A stretch of 64,000 bases of DNA from Stenotrophomonas maltophilia (GCF_006974125.1 NZ_CP037858.1:868001-932000), one strand, 5' to 3'. Shown: positions 7,548 to 16,959, counted from the first letter of the stretch. The notes: a model not told the origin generated them from the sequence alone. Numbers and translations: made by a program.

Positions 7548-8978
7548 CTATTCGAATGAGCCGACCGAGTCGTGGGCCAGATTGTCGAAGCGGGTGTATT
7601 CGCCGAAGAACTTCAGCTTGCACGAACCGGTCGGGCCACCACGGTGCTTGCCGATGATGATCTCGGCCAGGCCCTTGTCCGGCGAATTTTCCTTGTTGTA
7701 GTAATCGTCGCGGTAGATGAAGACGATCATGTCCGCATCCTGCTCGATTGCGCCTGATTCGCGAAGGTCAGCCATCACCGGGCGCTTGTCGGTACGTGTT
7801 TCCAGCGAGCGGTTGAGCTGCGACAGCGCGATCACCGGCACGTGCAGTTCCTTGGCCAGGCCCTTCAGCGAACGCGAGATTTCCGAAATTTCGGTCGCGC
7901 GGTTCTCGCTGTTGCCCGGCACGCTCATCAGCTGCAGGTAGTCGATCACCACCAGGCCCAGGTCGTGCTCGCGCTTGAGCCGGCGGCACTTGGAACGCAG
8001 CACTTCCGGCGACACGCCCGGCGTATCGTCGATGAAGATCTTGGTTTCCTTCAGCATCTTGATCGCGCTGGTGACGCGGCTCCAGTCTTCGTCTTCCAGC
8101 TGGCCGGTACGCAGGCGCTGTGCGTTGATGCGGCCGTTGGAGGAAATCAGGCGCATCGCCAGCTGCGACGCCGACATTTCCATCGAGAACACCGCCACGC
8201 CCTTCTTCGACTTGATCGCTGCGTACTCGGCGATGTTCAGTGCGAACGTGGTCTTGCCCATGGCCGGGCGCGCGGCGAGGATGATCAGGTCGGTCGGCTG
8301 CAGGCCGGCGGTCATCGCATCGAAGTCGTTGTAGCCGGTCGGCAGGCCGGTGATGTTGCCGCCGTTCTCGAAGCGGTTGCGCAGCTCCTCGAAGGCATCC
8401 TTCAGCGCGCCAGGCATGGCCACGAAGTCGGTACGCCCGCGTGCCCCCTGTTCGGCGATGGCGAACACGCTCTTCTCCGCAGAAGCCAGCAGTTCACTGC
8501 TGTCACGGCCCTCCGGCTGGAAGCCATCGTTGACGATGTCGGTGCCGACCTGGATCAGCTGCCGCAGCACCGCCTTGTCACGCACGATCTCGGCATAGGC
8601 CACGATGTTGGCCGCCGACGGCGTGGTGCTCGCCAGCTCGATCAGGTAGGCGCCATCGCCCACCAGCTCCAGCTTGCCCTGCGATTCGAACCACTCGCCC
8701 AGGGTCACCGCGTCGAACGGCCGCTCACGCTCGGACAGCTCGCGGATCGCGCGGTAGATCATCTGATGATCGCGGCGGTAGAAATCGCCCTCGGTCAGCT
8801 GGTCGTTGACCCGGTCATAGGCCTCCGGCGCCAGCATCAGGCCACCCAGCACCGCCTGCTCGGCTTCCACCGAATGCGGCGGCACGCGCAGCTGGTCGAT
8901 ACGCGATTCGTCGCGATCGCGATCGAAGCCATCACCGCGCTCTCTGCGGTTGGAACGGAAGCCGGGACGAGCGGACAT
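7548..8978 (-). CDS. dnaB: Replicative DNA helicase DnaB
   Basis: 476 residues, normal for DnaB; the hexameric 5'-3' helicase of the replication fork. After an Arg/Asp-rich leader, the N-terminal primase-interacting domain starts VPPHSVEAEQAVLGGLMLAP. The RecA-like domain carries Walker A (ARPAMGKTTFALNIAEYA), Walker B (LVVIDYLQLM), and DnaB motifs such as SQLNRSLETRTDKRPVMADL and a C-terminal arginine-finger region. No intein is present. Start at ATG 8978, preceded by AGGAAAC; longer frames upstream have no family similarity. Essential housekeeping gene. Confidence 0.97.
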   Translation of the reverse strand: MSARPGFRSNRRERGDGFDRDRDESRIDQLRVPPHSVEAEQAVLGGLMLAPEAYDRVNDQLTEGDFYRRDHQMIYRAIRELSERERPFDAVTLGEWFESQGKLELVGDGAYLIELASTTPSAANIVAYAEIVRDKAVLRQLIQVGTDIVNDGFQPEGRDSSELLASAEKSVFAIAEQGARGRTDFVAMPGALKDAFEELRNRFENGGNITGLPTGYNDFDAMTAGLQPTDLIILAARPAMGKTTFALNIAEYAAIKSKKGVAVFSMEMSASQLAMRLISSNGRINAQRLRTGQLEDEDWSRVTSAIKMLKETKIFIDDTPGVSPEVLRSKCRRLKREHDLGLVVIDYLQLMSVPGNSENRATEISEISRSLKGLAKELHVPVIALSQLNRSLETRTDKRPVMADLRESGAIEQDADMIVFIYRDDYYNKENSPDKGLAEIIIGKHRGGPTGSCKLKFFGEYTRFDNLAHDSVGSFE

Positions 8979-9298
8979 GCTGCGGTGTTTCCTGCAAAAG
9001 TGGGCCGGACGAGTGTAGGCATGCGCCGACCCCGGCGGCCATGGACAAGCCTGTGGATAAGCCGTGGAGAAACGGGGGATATCCGCCGGTGCCTGGCCAG
9101 TCTGGCGCGGGGGCGTCGCAATGCCTGCGACGGGCGCCGTTGCGACGCCCGAGTGGGTCATTATCGCAGATCAGGGGGCCAGGGTCGGATTCCGTGCAGC
9201 GCACGGGCTTCCGGCCCGCTCAGCGGACATGGGGTCAGAGCCCGCCGCTGCGCGCCGGGATCCGTCCCCGGGGCGTGGCTGCTCCAACCCCATCGGTC
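8979..9298. other. Intergenic region upstream of dnaB
   Basis: 320 nt with no convincing gene. It should hold the dnaB promoter; TACACT at the dnaB-proximal end is a weak -10 candidate. An imperfect GGGGTC-type inverted repeat lies at 9231-9269. The hairpin CCGTGCAGCGCACGG is at about 9192-9206. Confidence 0.6.
9231..9269. repeat. GGGGTC-type imperfect inverted repeat
   Basis: GGGGTCAGAGCCC (9231-9243) faces GGGATCCGTCCCC (9257-9269), three mismatches in 13. Related units lie near 25242 and 27622. Confidence 0.6.
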
Positions 9299-9859
9299 TC
9301 AATCGCCCTTCACGTGCACCGCGATCAGTGCCAGGAACCGGTCCACGTAGCCCTGCAGGAATTTCTGCGTGCCCTCGTTGTGGATCATGCCGTCGGCATC
9401 GATCAGGCCGTCCTTGAAGTGGATGAACGCTTCGGGCTGGCCGAGCACGTGCATGTCCAGGAAGGCCAGGCTGATACGCAGGTGCTGCTGGGCCACGGCA
9501 GTACCGATCTGGCCGATGGAAGCGCCGATCACCGCCGCCGGCTTGCCGGCAAACGCGCTGTCACCGTAGGGGCGCGAGCCGATGTCGATGGCGTTCTTCA
9601 GCACGCCCGGCACTGACCGGTTGTATTCGGGGGTCACGAACAGCACCGCGTCGGCGGCACGCACCTGATCCTTCAGCCGGGTGCCCTGCGGCGGGTACTG
9701 TCCATCGAAATCCTGGTCGTACAGCGGGAGATCACCGATCTGCACGTACTGGAAGCGCGCGCGGTCGCCGGCGATCTTCTCCAGCGCATGGGCCAGCTTG
9801 CGGTTGCAGGAATCCTTGCGCAGGCTGCCAACGAACACGGCGATGGTGGGGACGGACAT
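9299..9859 (-). CDS. NADPH-dependent FMN reductase (ChrR/YieF type)
   Basis: 186 residues, a flavodoxin-fold quinone or chromate reductase that binds FMN and uses NAD(P)H. The phosphate-binding GSLRKDSCNRKLA loop and the TPEYNRSVPGVLKNAIDI motif are characteristic of the NADPH_dep_FMN_red family, and FAGKPAAVIGAS completes the core. Likely a cytoplasmic two-electron quinone reductase for redox protection. It stands alone, 66 nt from asnB upstream. Substrate preference cannot be read from sequence. Confidence 0.88.
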   Translation of the reverse strand: MSVPTIAVFVGSLRKDSCNRKLAHALEKIAGDRARFQYVQIGDLPLYDQDFDGQYPPQGTRLKDQVRAADAVLFVTPEYNRSVPGVLKNAIDIGSRPYGDSAFAGKPAAVIGASIGQIGTAVAQQHLRISLAFLDMHVLGQPEAFIHFKDGLIDADGMIHNEGTQKFLQGYVDRFLALIAVHVKGD

Positions 9860-9925
9860 CGGGACGTACTCCTCACGGTGCGGGAGGCCCAGCCTAGACG
9901 CCGGGCCCGTGCCGTCCGGTGAAGA

Positions 9926-11869
9926 TCAGCCGCCGGTCACGCCGGTCCGTACCTGCCGCCAATGCGCCTGCCAGGCCTGGAACATCAGCACGTTCCACAG
10001 GTGGGTATGCCACTTGCGCTGGCCGCCCAGGAACTGCTGCCACAGCGGCTGCACCGCCGCCGCCGACAGCACGCCCTCGCGCTCCAGGCGTGCCGGCTGC
10101 AGCAGGTCTTCGGCCCATGGCCGCAGGTCGCCCTTCAGCCAATCGCTGACCGGCGCACCGAATCCGCGCTTGGGCCGGTGCACCATCGACTGCGGCACGT
10201 AGCGGCCAAGCACGCGCTTCAGCAGCACCTTGCTGGTGGTTTCGCTGCGCTTGAAGCCCAGCGGCAGCGACCAGGCGAACTCGGCCACGCGCCAGTCCAG
10301 CAGCGGCGCGCGTGCCTCCAGGCTGACCGCCATCGAGGTGCGGTCGACCTTGCACAGCAGGTCATCCGGCAGGTAGGTCACGTAATCGGCCAGCATCATC
10401 GCGTCGGCCGGTGTGCCGGCACCGTGCAACGGATCGGCCAGGTCGTAGAAGCTGCCGGCAGCCTGCGCGCCCGGCACCGCCGTCGCCGGATCGCGCCAGC
10501 GCGAGATGCGGTTGCGGTACACGTCGCCGATGCCACGCGCGCCGGACTCGGCCAGCAGCGCGGCCAGGCCGCCGGTCCGCGAGGCCTCGCCCTGCTGCTG
10601 CGAGCGCGCGCCCATCCAGCGCCGGAGCGGGCCTGGCACGCGGCCCAGCATCTGCCAGTTGCGCAGCGCGCGCACGTAGCGGGTATAGCCGAAGAACAGC
10701 TCATCACCGCCGTCACCAGACAACGCCACAGTCACGCCCTGCCGCGCCAGGCGCGCGACCAGCGCGGTCGGCACCTGCGAAGCGTCGGCGAAAGGCTCGT
10801 CGAACATTGCCGGCAGCTGAGGCACGACTGCCAGTGCATCCGCGCCGCTGACATAGAGCTCGGTGTGGTCGCAACCCAGATGCGTGGCCAGTTCCCTTGC
10901 CAGCGGTGCCTCGTCGTGGCCCGAACCGGTGAAGCCGATGCTGAAGCTGTGCACCGGCTGCCCGCTCTGCGCCTGCATCAGCGCTGCCACCAGCGACGAA
11001 TCGGTACCGCCGGACAGGAACACGCCTACCGGCACGTCGGCCACCATGCGCAGCGCGACCGCATCGCGCAGCAGCCCATCCAGCTGCTCCTCGGCTTCCT
11101 CGATGCGACCCTGGAACGGGGCCGCCAGCGCGGCCTGCATGCGCGCACGCGCATCCCAGTAGGGGCGCTGTGCCTGCTCCGGGCGGTGCGCGGCCGCACC
11201 CGCCGCTACGGCTTCGGCGTCCAGGCGCAGCACGCGCCCGGGCATCAACTTGTAGCAGCGCTGGTGGATGCTGTGCGGTGCAGGAATGTAGTCCAGCCGC
11301 AGCAGCAGGGTCAGTGCATCCCGGTCGATGTCGTTGTCGAACGCCGGGTGCTGCCACAGCGCTTTCAGTTCAGAGCCGAACACCAGGGTGTCACCGGCCC
11401 AGCCGTAGTACAGCGGCTTCTTGCCGACGCGGTCGCGGGCCAGCCACAGGCACTGCTGCTGGCGGTCCCACAGCGCGATGGCGAACATGCCGTTGGCACG
11501 CTGCAGGGTGTCCTCGATACCCCACTGCAGGATCGCTGCCAGCAGCACCTCGGTATCGGAATGGCCGCGGAAGGCGTGCCCCAGCGGCTCCAGTTCGGCA
11601 CGCAGGGCAGCGAAGTTGTAGACCTCGCCGTTGTAGGCCATCACGTAGCGACCATCGGACGAGGCCATCGGCTGGTGGCCCAGCGGCGACAGGTCGAGAA
11701 TGCTCAGCCGACGGTGCGCCAGCGCGATGCCTGCCCCGGCATCGACCCAGCTGCCGCCATCATCCGGCCCGCGGTGGTGCAGCGCCTCGCCCATGGCCAG
11801 GACCTGCGCCTGCAGCACCTCGGCCGACGCCACAGGCGCCGGCAACAACATTCCCGCCAATCCACACAT
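9926..11869 (-). CDS. asnB: Asparagine synthase, glutamine-hydrolysing type
   Basis: 647 residues. An N-terminal Ntn glutaminase domain (1-210) starts directly with the catalytic Cys2 (MCGLAGM) and has HHRGPDD and AYNGEVYNF motifs. The C-terminal AsnB synthetase domain holds the ATP pyrophosphatase loop VGVFLSGGTDSSL and ALSGDGGDELFFGYTRY. The length and type match amidotransferase-family enzymes that often serve polysaccharide or secondary metabolism, not only asparagine synthesis. It begins 3 nt after the stop of the fused E1 gene, so the two form one operon. The true amino acceptor is open. Confidence 0.88.
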   Translation of the reverse strand: MCGLAGMLLPAPVASAEVLQAQVLAMGEALHHRGPDDGGSWVDAGAGIALAHRRLSILDLSPLGHQPMASSDGRYVMAYNGEVYNFAALRAELEPLGHAFRGHSDTEVLLAAILQWGIEDTLQRANGMFAIALWDRQQQCLWLARDRVGKKPLYYGWAGDTLVFGSELKALWQHPAFDNDIDRDALTLLLRLDYIPAPHSIHQRCYKLMPGRVLRLDAEAVAAGAAAHRPEQAQRPYWDARARMQAALAAPFQGRIEEAEEQLDGLLRDAVALRMVADVPVGVFLSGGTDSSLVAALMQAQSGQPVHSFSIGFTGSGHDEAPLARELATHLGCDHTELYVSGADALAVVPQLPAMFDEPFADASQVPTALVARLARQGVTVALSGDGGDELFFGYTRYVRALRNWQMLGRVPGPLRRWMGARSQQQGEASRTGGLAALLAESGARGIGDVYRNRISRWRDPATAVPGAQAAGSFYDLADPLHGAGTPADAMMLADYVTYLPDDLLCKVDRTSMAVSLEARAPLLDWRVAEFAWSLPLGFKRSETTSKVLLKRVLGRYVPQSMVHRPKRGFGAPVSDWLKGDLRPWAEDLLQPARLEREGVLSAAAVQPLWQQFLGGQRKWHTHLWNVLMFQAWQAHWRQVRTGVTGG

Positions 11870-11872
11870 GCA

Positions 11873-14152
11873 TCAGGGTTCCTGCGCCAGTTCAAGGGCG
11901 GCGCCAATCACCGCATTGTCGCTTGGAAGCCCGAACATTGCTGCCCCCGCCAGCGGGGTATAGGTATCGGCACCGCAGACCCGGCGCAACGGCAGGTGGC
12001 CGAAACCCGCCTCGACCAGTGCGGTGACCACGCCCTCGCCCACCCCGCCACTGTGGCGGCCCTCGTCCAGCACCAGCACCCGCCGTGCACTGGCGGCCTG
12101 GCTGGCAATGAAGCCGGCATCCAGTGGCACCAACCAGCGCAGGTCGACCACCCGCACCTGCCAGCCCAGCTGCTGCTCGATCGCCCGCGCCGCGCGCAGC
12201 GCCATCGGCACGCCGTTGCCATAGGTGTAGACCACCAGGTCGCCCGCCTCCGGCACATAGACCCGGCCCTCCCCGGGTACCAGCGCCTGGCCCTGGGCCG
12301 GGTAGTCGAACAGCCATTGGCCATCGCCGGGTTCGTGCAGGTCCTTGCTCATGTACAGCGCGATCGGCTCCAGGAACACGGCCACGCGCCCATCCACCCG
12401 CGCCAGCGCCGCCAGCGTGCGCAGCATCAACACCGCATCGTCGCCGCGCGATGGGCAGCCGACCACAAGCCCGGGGATGTCACGCAGCGCGGTGATCGAG
12501 TTGTCGTTGTGGAAATGGCCACCGAAGCCCTTCTGGTACCCCAGCCCGGCGACCCGCACCAGCATCGGGTTGCGGTACTGGTCGTTGGAAAAGAACTGCA
12601 GCGAACAGGCCTCGCCACGCAGCTGGTCGATGGCGTTGTGCAGGTAGGCCAGGTACTGGATTTCCGGAATCGGCAGCATGCCCATGTTGGCCAGGCCCTG
12701 TGCCATGCCCAGGATCATGGTCTCGTCCAGCAGGGTGTTGAACACTCGGCGCGGCCCGAAGCGGCGCAGCAGATCCTTGGTGACGGTGTAGACACCGCCC
12801 TTCTGCGCCACGTCCTCGCCGAACAACAGGCTCTGCGGATACTTCGCCAGCAGCTCCTGCAGGCCGTGGTTGATCTGGATGGCCAGGTGCCGTGGTGCCT
12901 GCCGCTCGGGCAGGGTCTCCGCACCGCCATACAGCGCTTCGCGCGTCTCGGCGGGCACCTCGCGCCGCGCTTCGGCCAGCACCGCCGCTGGCGTGTACGG
13001 CGCCAGCGGCGCCATCACTTCCTGCAGCGACTGCAGCGTCGGGCGGCCTTCGGCATCGGCGGCCGCCGCCATGCAGCGCGCGCGCATGCTCTCGTAGGCC
13101 ACCTCGATGGCGGCCGCATCCATCCAGCCTGATTCCAGCGCGATCTGCGCCGAACGCAGCAGCGGGTCCTGGGCTTCGGCTGCACACAGGTCCGGCAGCG
13201 CGCGCCATTCCACTTCAAAGTCGGTGCCGGCATGGCCCATCAGGCGCGTGGTGCGCAGATGCAGGAAGGTCGGCCGCCGCGTGCGCCGGCAGTGCTCCAC
13301 CGCGGCCTGCACCTGGGCGTGCCCGGTGGCCAGGTCCAGCCCATCGGCGAAGAAATAGTCGAGCCCTGGCTGGCAGCTGAAGCGCTCGGCAATCCAGCCT
13401 TCCGGCGTCTTCACCGAAATGCCCAGCCCGTTGTCCTCGCAGACGAACAGGACCGGCGCCGGCAGCTTCTGGTAGGCCGACCACATCGCGGTATTGAACG
13501 CGGTCTGCGCGGTGGCATGGTTGGCCGAGGCATCACCGAACGAGCACAGCACGATGCTGTCGGTGGGAATCGGCAACGACTGCCCCAGCCGCTTGCCACT
13601 CTCGATGGCCAGCGCGGTGCCCAGCGCCTTCGGCAGGTGCGAAGCAATCGTCGAGGTCTGCGGCAGCACCCACAATGGCTTGCTGCCCCACACTTTGTGG
13701 CGGCCACCGCTGGCCGGATCATCCGCGCTGGCGGCAAAGGACAGTGCCGCATCGCGCAGCGGATCGATACCCGGCACCTGGCGCGAACGCTCGGCCATGA
13801 AGGCACCGGAGCGATAATGCAGGAAGGCTGGATCGGTATGCCGGCAGGCCCGCGCCAGCAGCGCATTGCCTTCGTGGCCGGAGGAACCGATGGTGTAGAA
13901 GACCTTGTTCTGCACGCGCAGCACCCGTGCCATCAGGTCCAGCTGGCGGCTGGCCAGCTGCGAGTCGAACAGTTCGCCAAAGGCAGCCGCGGTGAGCGTG
14001 CTGCCCGGCAGGATCGGCGCATCCGGTGCCGGGCGCGGACGCGGGGTGCCGCGCCAGCCACGCACCGCATCGAGGAAGTTGGCGTCGCACACTTCGGCGC
14101 GGTTGAGCACGCGCATGCGTGCGGGAATCGGATCTGGAACCACAGCGAACAT
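11873..14152 (-). CDS. Fused alpha/beta E1 component of a 2-oxoacid dehydrogenase
   Basis: 759 residues. The N-terminal part (about 1-370) is an E1-alpha thiamine diphosphate domain with SSGHEGNA, the GDASANHATAQTAFN...CEDN cofactor motif and FLHLRTTRLMGH. The C-terminal part (about 400-759) is E1-beta-like, with FGEDVAQKGGVYTVTKDL, NTLLDETMILGMAQG and RVVDLRWLVPLD. It decarboxylates a 2-oxoacid, probably branched-chain-like. Start ATG 14152 follows GGAGGG. No E2 or E3 gene adjoins it; asnB follows after 3 nt. The substrate and the acceptor of the acyl group are uncertain. Confidence 0.88.
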   Translation of the reverse strand: MFAVVPDPIPARMRVLNRAEVCDANFLDAVRGWRGTPRPRPAPDAPILPGSTLTAAAFGELFDSQLASRQLDLMARVLRVQNKVFYTIGSSGHEGNALLARACRHTDPAFLHYRSGAFMAERSRQVPGIDPLRDAALSFAASADDPASGGRHKVWGSKPLWVLPQTSTIASHLPKALGTALAIESGKRLGQSLPIPTDSIVLCSFGDASANHATAQTAFNTAMWSAYQKLPAPVLFVCEDNGLGISVKTPEGWIAERFSCQPGLDYFFADGLDLATGHAQVQAAVEHCRRTRRPTFLHLRTTRLMGHAGTDFEVEWRALPDLCAAEAQDPLLRSAQIALESGWMDAAAIEVAYESMRARCMAAAADAEGRPTLQSLQEVMAPLAPYTPAAVLAEARREVPAETREALYGGAETLPERQAPRHLAIQINHGLQELLAKYPQSLLFGEDVAQKGGVYTVTKDLLRRFGPRRVFNTLLDETMILGMAQGLANMGMLPIPEIQYLAYLHNAIDQLRGEACSLQFFSNDQYRNPMLVRVAGLGYQKGFGGHFHNDNSITALRDIPGLVVGCPSRGDDAVLMLRTLAALARVDGRVAVFLEPIALYMSKDLHEPGDGQWLFDYPAQGQALVPGEGRVYVPEAGDLVVYTYGNGVPMALRAARAIEQQLGWQVRVVDLRWLVPLDAGFIASQAASARRVLVLDEGRHSGGVGEGVVTALVEAGFGHLPLRRVCGADTYTPLAGAAMFGLPSDNAVIGAALELAQEP

Positions 14153-14229
14153 CGAACACCCTCCGTGTCGTTGTTGCATTCGGCCGGACATGGCCCGGCG
14201 CTACCCTGTGGGGGTCACCCTGGTGAGAG

Positions 14230-14886
14230 TCACACGGCCTCGAATCGCGAGCGCACTTCGGCGGTCACTGCCGGCATCGGCAGGAAGCGCGGCTGCTCAC
14301 GCACGCGCTGCAGCCAGGCGCGGACTTCCGGGAACGGCTCCAGGCTGATGCCGCCCTCGCCCGCCACATCGGTATAGGCAAACAGGGCGATATCGGCGAT
14401 GCCGTATCCGCTGCCGGTGAACCATTGCGCCTGGCGCAGGTGCTGCTCCATCACTGCCAGCGCGGTGGCGGCGCGCTCGTGCAGCCGTGGCAGTTCGGCG
14501 CGGCGCGGCGAATCGGACGCGGTCCAGCCGCGGATGAAGCGCGCCACTGCCACGCACGGCTCGTGCGTGTACTGCTCGAAGAACATCCAGCTCAACGCCT
14601 GCGCGCGCTCCCAGCCATCGGTGGGCAGGTACGGCGTGCCTTCGGCCAGCCAGAACAGGATCGCGTTGGATTCGGTCAGCACGCGGCCATCGTCGCGGAC
14701 GATCAACGGCACCTTGGCATTCGGGTTGAGCGCCAGGAATTCGGGGCTATGGGTCTGGCCGTGGGCACTGTCCACCTCCACCCAGCGATAACGGCTGCCG
14801 AGCTGCTCCAGCAGCAGGCGGACCTTGTGGCAATTGCCCGAGACCGACATGCCATGCACCGTCAGCGGGACGCGCTCTTCCACCAT
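14230..14886 (-). CDS. Glutathione S-transferase family protein
   Basis: 218 residues. N-terminal thioredoxin-fold domain (HGMSVSGNCHKVRLLLEQLG, then NPNAKVPLIVRDDGRVLTES) and an alpha-helical C-terminal domain with the GYGIADIALFAYT helix-capping motif. The start ATG at 14886 is preceded by GGAG at good spacing; an ATG at 14898 is possible. The catalytic Ser in MSVSGNC resembles theta/zeta-like or plant-pathogen GSTs. It lies 78 nt upstream of the E1 fusion gene on the same strand. Substrate unknown. Confidence 0.88.
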   Translation of the reverse strand: MVEERVPLTVHGMSVSGNCHKVRLLLEQLGSRYRWVEVDSAHGQTHSPEFLALNPNAKVPLIVRDDGRVLTESNAILFWLAEGTPYLPTDGWERAQALSWMFFEQYTHEPCVAVARFIRGWTASDSPRRAELPRLHERAATALAVMEQHLRQAQWFTGSGYGIADIALFAYTDVAGEGGISLEPFPEVRAWLQRVREQPRFLPMPAVTAEVRSRFEAV

Positions 14887-14979
14887 TGCCTGCTCCATCA
14901 CATCCGGCCGGCGGCCGGCTGCGTGCAGTCTGGCAAGCACGTCTGTGAATGCCAAGCGCGGGTGCAGCATGGCGACCCG

Positions 14980-15052
14980 GTCGTGCCGGCCGCTGGCCGG
15001 CAATCGCATGAATCCTGCTGCAACGAGGTTGCCGGCCAGTGGCCGGCACTAC
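14980..15052. repeat. Inverted pair of SMAG-type palindromes
   Basis: Left unit 14980-15002 has the degenerate head GTCG; right unit 15030-15052 is in mirror orientation with an intact GTAG. Both stems are TGCCGGCC/GGCCGGCA. Confidence 0.8.
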
Positions 15053-15062
15053 CGGGCAACGC

Positions 15063-15605
15063 TCAGCGTGTGCGCTGCCGCCACTGCGCGCGCGACTGGC
15101 CCCAGATCTGCATCGGCTTGTCGTTGTACGGTGGCGGCAGTTCGCCCATGCGCAGCATCGTGCTGCCGAGCTTGCGCGCGACCGCCCGCGAGTTGTGGTT
15201 GTTCTCGGCAATGGTGTGGATCACCTCATCCCACCCGAGCGTGTCGAACGCCCAGTCGATCGCGGCGACCGCGGCTTCCGGCGCATAGCCCCTGCCCCAG
15301 CTGGCATGGCGGATGCCCCAGCCGACCTCGGTACCGGGCCAGTCCTGCGGTTGCCAGGGACCCATGCGCCCGATCCAGTCACCGCTGGATTTCTCTATCA
15401 CGCTGAACATCGAGAAGCCGAACAGCTGCCAGGCGCCAGCCAGGCTGCAGAAGCCACGCCAGGCCACCGAAGGCGGCTGCACGCCACCGAGGGTGCGCAT
15501 CGTTTCCTCGTCGGCGCAGAACGCCAGATAGGGTTCGTAGTCCTCGCGCAGCAGCGGGCGCAGGATCAGGCGCTCGGTTTCAATGCGCAGGTCGAAGATG
15601 CTCAT
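15063..15605 (-). CDS. GNAT family N-acetyltransferase (RimJ/RimL-like)
   Basis: 180 residues, one GNAT domain of the Acetyltransf_3 type. The start IFDLRIETERLILRPLLRED, the acetyl-CoA loop WGRGYAPEAAVAAIDWAF and IAENNHNSRAVARKLG are typical of enzymes that acetylate ribosomal proteins or small amines. Start ATG 15605 is preceded by GGAG with a 5-nt spacer; upstream codons are unlike the family. Acts in the cytoplasm; acceptor unknown. Confidence 0.9.
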   Translation of the reverse strand: MSIFDLRIETERLILRPLLREDYEPYLAFCADEETMRTLGGVQPPSVAWRGFCSLAGAWQLFGFSMFSVIEKSSGDWIGRMGPWQPQDWPGTEVGWGIRHASWGRGYAPEAAVAAIDWAFDTLGWDEVIHTIAENNHNSRAVARKLGSTMLRMGELPPPYNDKPMQIWGQSRAQWRQRTR

Positions 15606-15683
15606 GCCGGCTCCATGTCGAAGGAAGCGTCCATGATGGTGGATTCGCGCCCCGCGCGGATGAATTCCGCCGGTCGCAACGAA

Positions 15684-15707
15684 ACGGGCCGGCATGAGCC
15701 GGCCCGT
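15684..15707 (-). terminator. Possible terminator of the glycine-zipper gene
   Basis: Hairpin ACGGGCCGGC-atga-GCCGGCCCGT followed on the minus strand by TTTCGTT; 24 nt beyond the stop at 15732. A weak T tract. Confidence 0.5.
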
Positions 15708-15731
15708 CGAGTACTGCATGCTGCACCTGGA

Positions 15732-16577
15732 TTACTGGCGCGTGGTGGCCGCAGTTGCACCGGCGGCAGCGGTCTGCGTGACCAGCTGGCCATCGACCAC
15801 CGGCAGGCGATCGCTGGCCGGCTTGTTGTCCATGCGCACGGTCTTCTCGGCGCCATCGTAGCGGTAGGTCACGTTGTAGCCCTTCACCACGTCGTTGGTA
15901 CCCATGGCAATGCGGTTGCCCGGCTTGCTGGCCATGCGCATGGTACCGGTGGTGCCGTCTTCGTTCCGATAGGTCACGTTGTAGCCGGTGACGCGGCTCG
16001 ACTCGGAGGTCGCGGTCTCGGTGTGGCACTGGCGCTCGGTGCGGTTGACCACGCGGCCCCCCACATGGCGCTTGTCGATCTGGTTGCCGATGAAGCCACC
16101 GGCCACCGCGCCAGCCGCAGTAGCTGCCTTCTTGCCATTGCCGCCGCCGACCTGGTTGCCCAGCAGGCCACCCACCACAGCACCGACCACGGTGCCGCCC
16201 ACGTTGCCGTCACGTTCCGGCAGGCGCTCCTGCACCGTCACGTCCTGGCAGACTTCATGCGGGGTCTGGGTGGTGGAGGTCTCGCGCACCGCATCGGTGC
16301 CGATCACGGTGGCGTAGGCCTTCTGCTTCTCGGTGATCGGGTCGACCTTCAGCACATCGGCATATTCCAGCCCACGCGGTGCCGACGGGTCGAGCGTGTC
16401 ACCACGCGCGCCATCGTCAGTGGCGTTGCCATCGACCAGGCGCGATTCACCGTTGGGGGTTCCGGCGCTGATGGAATCGGGCGATGTGCCGCCACTCTTC
16501 ATGAAGGCGGCGGTGGCGATACCACCGACCAGCAGCGCGCCCGCTGCGACCAGGACAGTTGTAGTTGTGCTTTTCAT
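15732..16577 (-). CDS. Glycine-zipper 2TM domain envelope protein
   Basis: 281 residues. An N-terminal signal or anchor helix (TTTTVLVAAGALLVGGIATAA) is followed by a Ser/Asp-rich linker. Two Gly-rich zipper segments follow (about 145-185: GGTVVGAVVGGLLGNQVGGG and AGAVAGGFIGNQIDK), as in the Rickettsia 17-kDa antigen family. The C-terminal half contains two similar copies of a GYNVTYR(N/Y) element ending in TM-RMASKPGNR and VRMDNKPASDR, so it likely arose by duplication. Start ATG 16577 follows AAGGAG. Probably outer-membrane or periplasmic; role unknown. Confidence 0.85.
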   Translation of the reverse strand: MKSTTTTVLVAAGALLVGGIATAAFMKSGGTSPDSISAGTPNGESRLVDGNATDDGARGDTLDPSAPRGLEYADVLKVDPITEKQKAYATVIGTDAVRETSTTQTPHEVCQDVTVQERLPERDGNVGGTVVGAVVGGLLGNQVGGGNGKKAATAAGAVAGGFIGNQIDKRHVGGRVVNRTERQCHTETATSESSRVTGYNVTYRNEDGTTGTMRMASKPGNRIAMGTNDVVKGYNVTYRYDGAEKTVRMDNKPASDRLPVVDGQLVTQTAAAGATAATTRQ

Positions 16578-16740
16578 GACCTGCTCCTTGCGGACCATCC
16601 GCAACGTTCTCGGACCAGATTGCAGCATGCGCTGCCTGAACGGAATCTCCACATTTCCTGCTCATTCCCGTAACCCATTCAGCATCGGGAAATGCTGGGC
16701 CCGTGGTAGCGTTTGCATATTCCCCAGGAGGACCCCCGCC

Positions 16741-16959
16741 ATGGCAAACCCGATGCTGCTGCCGGTACTGCAATGGGCGCGCCGGCTGCGCTACCCCACC
16801 CTGTTCAAGCTCACCGCAGGCCTGTTCGTGCTGACCCTGTTCATTCCCGACCCGATCCCGTTCGTCGATGAACTGGTGCTCGGCTTCGGCACCCTGCTGC
16901 TGGCCAACTGGAAAAGCCGCAATACGGTCCCGGCCCCGCCGCCGCTGGAACAGCGTTGA
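16741..16959 (+). CDS. Small membrane protein, DUF6116-like
   Basis: 72 residues: LLPVLQWARRLRYPTLFKLT, a hydrophobic helix, then IPDPIPFVDELVLGFGTLLLANWKSR. It looks like a short Xanthomonad-specific membrane protein family (DUF6116, from memory of its pattern). A strong AGGAGG precedes the ATG. Its stop overlaps the TTG start of tatD by 4 nt, so the genes are coupled. Function unknown. Confidence 0.82.
   Translation: MANPMLLPVLQWARRLRYPTLFKLTAGLFVLTLFIPDPIPFVDELVLGFGTLLLANWKSRNTVPAPPPLEQR

Noticed and set aside
5053..7701. 882-codon open frame on the plus strand, opposite the TonB receptor
   Set aside because: It is the mirror of the receptor gene in very GC-rich DNA, rich in Arg/Ala/Gly/Val/His with no family motif; the receptor on the other strand has signal peptide, plug and barrel.
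9962..13132. 1056-codon plus-strand frame opposite asnB and the E1 fusion
   Set aside because: Shadow of two well-supported genes; low-complexity composition and no start signal.
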